From: a bacterium
GTDB lineage: Bacteria; Bacillota; Clostridia; Oscillospirales; Oscillospiraceae
Length of the DNA stretch: 36,757 bases
Direction: 5' to 3'
Assembly: GCA_019424865.1 (NCBI GenBank)
Contig: JAHYYS010000002.1
Span: 23,451 to 60,207, forward strand
This document shows positions 34,262-36,757 of this stretch, piece by piece. The translations under genes and the position numbers were made by a program. How positions within the stretch are numbered: position 1 is the first letter of the stretch; each line of letters begins with the position of its first letter. The notes beneath the pieces are model-generated. The model saw only the letters and a program-made list of their open reading frames with translations, was not told the origin of the DNA and ran no database searches.

Positions 34262-34852
34262 TTGCAGATTTCTGACTTTTATACCGACGTACTTCATATC
34301 ACCGACCCGGAACTGGTCGGCCAGCTGAGTGCTGTGACGCAGGCGCGCCGGATAGCCCGGGGCGAATTTCTGGTGCGGGAGGGCGAGCCGCAGCCCCACA
34401 TTTCCTTCCTGCTCTCCGGCATCCTGCGCGGCTTTTTTCTGGACATCAACGGCCGGGACATCACCGACTGCTTCGGCTTTCACCTGGGCACCCCCACCAT
34501 GGCCTCCTTTGACCTCCAGGCCCCCTCCCCCATCAGCATCGAGGCCCTTACCGAAGCGGAGGTGCTTCTGGTCCCTCTGGAGACTGCGCTGCGCTTTCTG
34601 GAGCAGGACCCCCGGCTGGTCCAGGTCTACAACCGCCTGCTTCAGTCCTCTCTGCATACTCACTGGCAGATCAAGACCATGCTCCATCAGCGCACCGCCA
34701 TGGAGCGCTACCAGTGGTTTTTAGAGGCCTATCCGGGGCTGATTGATCAGGTTACCAACCGGCACGTGGCCTCCTTTCTGGGCATGTCCCCCGTCACGCT
34801 CAGCCGCCTGCGGCACACGCTGCCCAGCGAGCCGCCCTCGCCTCACCGCTGA
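34262..34852 (+). CDS. Crp/Fnr-family transcriptional regulator
   Basis: 196 residues. An N-terminal cyclic-nucleotide-binding-like beta barrel (GEFLVREGEPQPHISFLLSG) is followed by a long helix and a winged helix-turn-helix (VTNRHVASFLGMSPVTLSRLR). There are no FNR-type Cys, and the cAMP-binding residues of CRP are not evident, so the ligand is unknown. The start is TTG at 34262, with AGAGGAG seven bases upstream; an ATG frame beginning at 34091 would cross the promoter. A likely operator lies upstream, suggesting autoactivation. It is divergent from the Nudix-walRK operon and could affect it too. Confidence 0.88.
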   Translation: MQISDFYTDVLHITDPELVGQLSAVTQARRIARGEFLVREGEPQPHISFLLSGILRGFFLDINGRDITDCFGFHLGTPTMASFDLQAPSPISIEALTEAEVLLVPLETALRFLEQDPRLVQVYNRLLQSSLHTHWQIKTMLHQRTAMERYQWFLEAYPGLIDQVTNRHVASFLGMSPVTLSRLRHTLPSEPPSPHR

Positions 34853-34909
34853 CCTCCGCTCCGCTTTTTACGAGCAGAAACAATAACCAGAAAGGAACGA
34901 CCATCCAAC

Positions 34910-35368
34910 ATGAAAAAACGTGTTCTAACCCTCCTGCTCTCCTGTGCGCTGGTACTCTCTCTCGCCGCCTGTTCCTCCGGCGGCGGCTCCGATTCCTCCA
35001 GCGGAAGTCCCGAGGCGGGCGGATCCTCCTCCTCCGGCACCGGCAGCACCTCTCACGCCTCCAGTCCTCTGCCCGCCCCTGACGCGGCGCTCACCCAGCG
35101 CCCCGTACAGACTGCCCTGCTGCTGGACGAGGCGGGCGAGGAGCTGGAGCCCTACTCCATCCTCTACCGCCAGGACACCGACAGCTACTCCCTGATCGAC
35201 ACGCAAAACGCCCTTTTGGTGGAGGACGCCTCCATCGCCGACCCCGCCTGCGGCGCGGCATTGCTCGGCGGGAATGCCTGCCTTCTGACGGATCAGACCT
35301 CCGGACAGATCTGGGCCGCAGTGCCCGCCCAAAATGGCTGCTCCCTGTATCAGCTGACCGCTGAATAG
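34910..35368 (+). CDS. Small secreted lipoprotein, function unknown
   Basis: 152 residues. A signal peptide with lipobox SLAAC (lipid-bearing Cys21) is followed by a Ser/Gly-rich linker to about residue 50 and a compact C-terminal domain containing three Cys (ADPACGA, GGNACLL, NGCSLY). No family recognised. The start is the ATG at 34910; AAAGGA lies about 14 bases upstream. It may be cotranscribed with the regulator. A hairpin and repeat copy C follow. Confidence 0.82.
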   Translation: MKKRVLTLLLSCALVLSLAACSSGGGSDSSSGSPEAGGSSSSGTGSTSHASSPLPAPDAALTQRPVQTALLLDEAGEELEPYSILYRQDTDSYSLIDTQNALLVEDASIADPACGAALLGGNACLLTDQTSGQIWAAVPAQNGCSLYQLTAE

Positions 35369-35433
35369 TCCCCCTGTCCCAGCCGCCCCGGCGTTTCTCC
35401 CTCCAAATCCCAGTATACGCGCCCCGCAGGACA

Positions 35434-35460
35434 AGGCCCCCGGTGTCAAGCCGGGGGCCT
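35434..35460 (+). repeat. Lipoprotein terminator hairpin, proximal copy
   Basis: AGGCCCCCGG pairs with CCGGGGGCCT around TGTCAAG. It is followed at once by the repeat edge GAGACTGTCG, without a T-run. The near-identical hairpin at 35681-35705 has the T-rich tail. Here the two copies are in direct orientation (loops TGTCAAG and TGTCAG). Confidence 0.85.
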
Positions 35461-35679
35461 GAGACTGTCGAAAAAGTGGCTTGTCAATTGATAGAAATTG
35501 ACAAGCCACTTTTTCGAGTAGGCCGCACGAAATTTCAGGCTCGATTTCTTGTGAAATTGTCGGCAAAATTTCGTGAGAGGTGTCATTTCCGAGGCACATG
35601 TCCCCGGAAATGACAGGATTTTATTCCGTCGTCTGCGGACGACTTAAACTCCTTGCAGGAGAGCTTTTTTGACAAGCTG
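35461..35679 (+). repeat. Structured interspersed repeat, copy C
   Basis: 219 bp on the plus strand, same orientation relative to the upstream gene as copies A and B. It begins GAGACTGTCGAAAAAGTGGC and ends GACAAGCTG. Stems: AAAAAGTGGCTTGTCAATT with its complement; CACGAAATTT/AAATTTCGTG around CTCGATTTCTTG; GTCATTTCC/GGAAATGAC around GAGGCACATGTCC; GTCGTC/GACGAC; CTCCTTGCAGGAG. The fourth stem is a paired substitution relative to copy B. Confidence 0.9.
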
Positions 35680-35680
35680 A

Positions 35681-35705
35681 AGGCCCCGGTGTCAGCCGGG
35701 GGCCT
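35681..35705 (+). terminator. Lipoprotein terminator hairpin, distal copy
   Basis: AGGCCCCGG with CCGGGGGCCT around TGTCAG (one bulge), followed by the T-rich CCGTCTTCTTTTAC. It is probably the original terminator. The remainder of the gap to 35889 holds the next promoter and no gene. Confidence 0.75.
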
Positions 35706-35812
35706 CCGTCTTCTTTTACATCCTATTTTTCCTTTTTCCGGAATTTTAAGCGCAGCAGTTTTTCATCCATGTGCTTACAGCACAAAAATCGCCGCAAAAT
35801 ACAGCCCGCATC

Positions 35813-35841
35813 TTGCTTTTTTCGACAAATCCCCTTATACT
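35813..35841 (+). promoter_or_regulatory. Promoter of the zinc-ribbon gene
   Basis: TTGCTT (35813-35818), 17-base spacer, TATACT (35836-35841). The spacer contains TTCGACA (35821-35827), an exact 0A box in reverse, where bound Spo0A would repress; a single box may be chance. Confidence 0.65.
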
Positions 35842-35889
35842 GTAATCAAACAGTCCGCGGTGGTTGTACGCGGACGGGGAGGTAATAGA

Positions 35890-36180
35890 ATGGCTTATTG
35901 TAGACACTGCGGAGCCCCCATCGATGATCGCGCTGTGATTTGTCCCGCCTGCGGAGTTCCCCAGAATTCTGAACCTCCGGTGGTGGACAACGGCGGAATT
36001 GGCTGGGGCCTTCTGGGCTGCTGTATTCCCATTGTGGGACTGGTTCTCTTCCTGGTCTGGAAGGACCAAAAGCCCAAAACCGCCAAAGCCGCAGGCATTG
36101 GGGCGCTGGTGGCGGTCGGTTTCTCGGCCCTCTGGTATGTGCTCGTCCTGTGCGCCGGCGTCAGCCTGGCTGCGTTCTGA
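35890..36180 (+). CDS. Zinc-ribbon membrane protein, function unknown
   Basis: 96 residues. An N-terminal zinc ribbon (CRHCG ... CPACG, two CxxC knuckles) is followed by two hydrophobic segments (WGLLGCCIPIVGLVLFLVW and AAGIGALVAVGFSALWYVLV). Such proteins are common small membrane proteins in Firmicutes with no assigned role. The start is the ATG at 35890 after GGGGAGG; a longer frame would begin inside repeat copy C and is rejected. The next gene starts one base after its stop. Confidence 0.85.
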   Translation: MAYCRHCGAPIDDRAVICPACGVPQNSEPPVVDNGGIGWGLLGCCIPIVGLVLFLVWKDQKPKTAKAAGIGALVAVGFSALWYVLVLCAGVSLAAF

Positions 36181-36181
36181 T

Positions 36182-36544
36182 GTGAGACAGTGGCTTTACA
36201 AATGGCTGCCCATTGTGTTTGGGTGTCACGGTATGGACAGCCGCTCCTTTCATTATAAGGGCCGGCGCTTTCCCATTTGTGCGCGCTGTACCGGAGAACT
36301 GGCCGGGATCCTGTTCGCCCTGGCGACCTTTCCATGGTTCCGGCCGCAGCTGCCCGCCGTCCTGCTCCTGATGGTCCCCATGCTGCTGGACGGAGGGCTT
36401 CAGATGCTCACCCCCTATGAAAGCGGCAATATCAGACGGCTGCTGACCGGAGCCCTGTTCGGCTATGCTCTGGTCTGTCTGTTTCTGCTCTCCACAACCG
36501 CGGTCTTCCGATTCGGATTGGCGCTGGGAGAACAGCTCATCTGA
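36182..36544 (+). CDS. DUF2085-family membrane protein
   Basis: 120 residues. The N-terminal motif GCHGMDSRSFHYKGRRFP followed by CARCTG is the mark of DUF2085 membrane proteins, with about three hydrophobic segments after it. The start is a GTG at 36182, one base past the previous stop, with no strong Shine-Dalgarno, so translation is likely coupled. Function is unknown; the Cys and His suggest a metal site. Confidence 0.8.
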   Translation: MRQWLYKWLPIVFGCHGMDSRSFHYKGRRFPICARCTGELAGILFALATFPWFRPQLPAVLLLMVPMLLDGGLQMLTPYESGNIRRLLTGALFGYALVCLFLLSTTAVFRFGLALGEQLI

Positions 36545-36545
36545 C

Positions 36546-36587
36546 AAGCAAGCCCCGGAGAGCCATGCGGTTCTCCGGGGCTTGCTT
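36546..36587 (+). terminator. Terminator after the DUF2085 gene
   Basis: A perfect 16-bp stem (AAGCAAGCCCCGGAGA with its complement) around a 10-base loop, two bases after the stop. The T-run is poor (TTCGTT). It separates this gene from the convergent partial gene at the right edge. Nothing else is seen to 36668. Confidence 0.75.
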
Positions 36588-36668
36588 CGTTATGGGAAAG
36601 GCGGCATGGCGGAAGGGGCACGATTTTACAGAAAATCGCCGTCCCTTCTGCCGGGCTCGCGTTTGGTT

Positions 36669-36757
36669 TTAGTTGGAGGCAGTGTCCAGGTCCGTATCAT
36701 CGCCCCAGAGCATGTTCTTGCGCAGCTCAGCGCCCACGGTCTCCATCTGGTGCTTGG
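36669..36757 (-). CDS. ilvC: Probable ketol-acid reductoisomerase, C-terminal fragment
   Basis: The last 28 codons (minus strand) read KHQMETVGAELRKNMLWG and end DTASN before TAA at 36671-36669. The pattern H..E.VGA.LR..M.W matches the C-terminus of IlvC, an enzyme of branched-chain amino acid synthesis. The gene continues beyond the window, so the call rests on this short segment alone. Confidence 0.6.
   Translation of the reverse strand, partial: KHQMETVGAELRKNMLWGDDTDLDTASN

Noticed and set aside
34925..35599. 224-codon minus-strand frame across the lipoprotein gene and repeat copy C
   Set aside because: The N-terminal part is the repeat read as protein and the rest is antisense to the lipoprotein; no independent support.

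Overview
The window looks like a chromosomal segment of a GC-rich, spore-forming Firmicute of class Clostridia, most likely an Oscillospiraceae relative of Flavonifractor or Lawsonibacter. This is inferred from gene content: spoIIE, a WalR/WalK/YycH/YycI cluster, the YloU/FakA pair, CIRCE-controlled groES/groEL and an M-box Mg2+ riboswitch. Promoters are of sigma-A type and Shine-Dalgarno sites are strong. No phage, CRISPR, rRNA or tRNA was seen.

Layout. (1) 1-8.7 kb, minus strand: a maltodextrin/glycogen module with lipoprotein binding protein, two permeases, LacI-type repressor, malQ and glgP. Two sigma-A promoters each carry a related palindromic operator just downstream of the -10 box. 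(2) 8.9-10.3 kb, plus: a cytidylate-kinase-like protein coupled to a class I amidotransferase. (3) 10.4-12.6 kb, minus: yloU-fakA, divergent from spoIIE (12.8-15.2 kb, plus). (4) 15.2-18.6 kb, minus: an exported TraB/GumN protein, then nfeD and a band-7 protein. (5) 18.8-22.2 kb, plus: an Mg2+-transport ATPase with a long leader holding an M-box, its terminator, a small Cys-rich reading frame, a second terminator with a competing antiterminator, and a second small reading frame. (6) 22.2-25.3 kb, minus: groES and groEL, separated and followed by GC-rich repeats that carry extra copies of the 3' ends of both genes. (7) 25.4-28.8 kb, minus: murI, a THUMP RNA methyltransferase, an orphan EF-Tu domain II protein and a lipid kinase. 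(8) 28.8-34.1 kb, minus: Nudix hydrolase, walR, walK, yycH, yycI. (9) 34.2-36.5 kb, plus: a Crp/Fnr-type regulator, a small lipoprotein, a zinc-ribbon membrane protein and a DUF2085 protein. The right edge holds the 3' end of a probable ilvC (minus).

Most unusual. A roughly 200-224 bp structured repeat occurs three times (2566-2764, 16800-17023, 35461-35679). In every case it lies directly after a gene, in the same orientation relative to that gene's transcription, between two near-identical copies of that locus's own terminator hairpin. The hairpin differs between loci but matches across each element. Substitutions between copies preserve base pairing, which suggests a structured RNA. A diverged relative seems to lie between groES and groEL, where gene 3' ends are also duplicated. 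Together these suggest insertion or copying events aimed at gene 3' ends. I do not recognise this as a named system.
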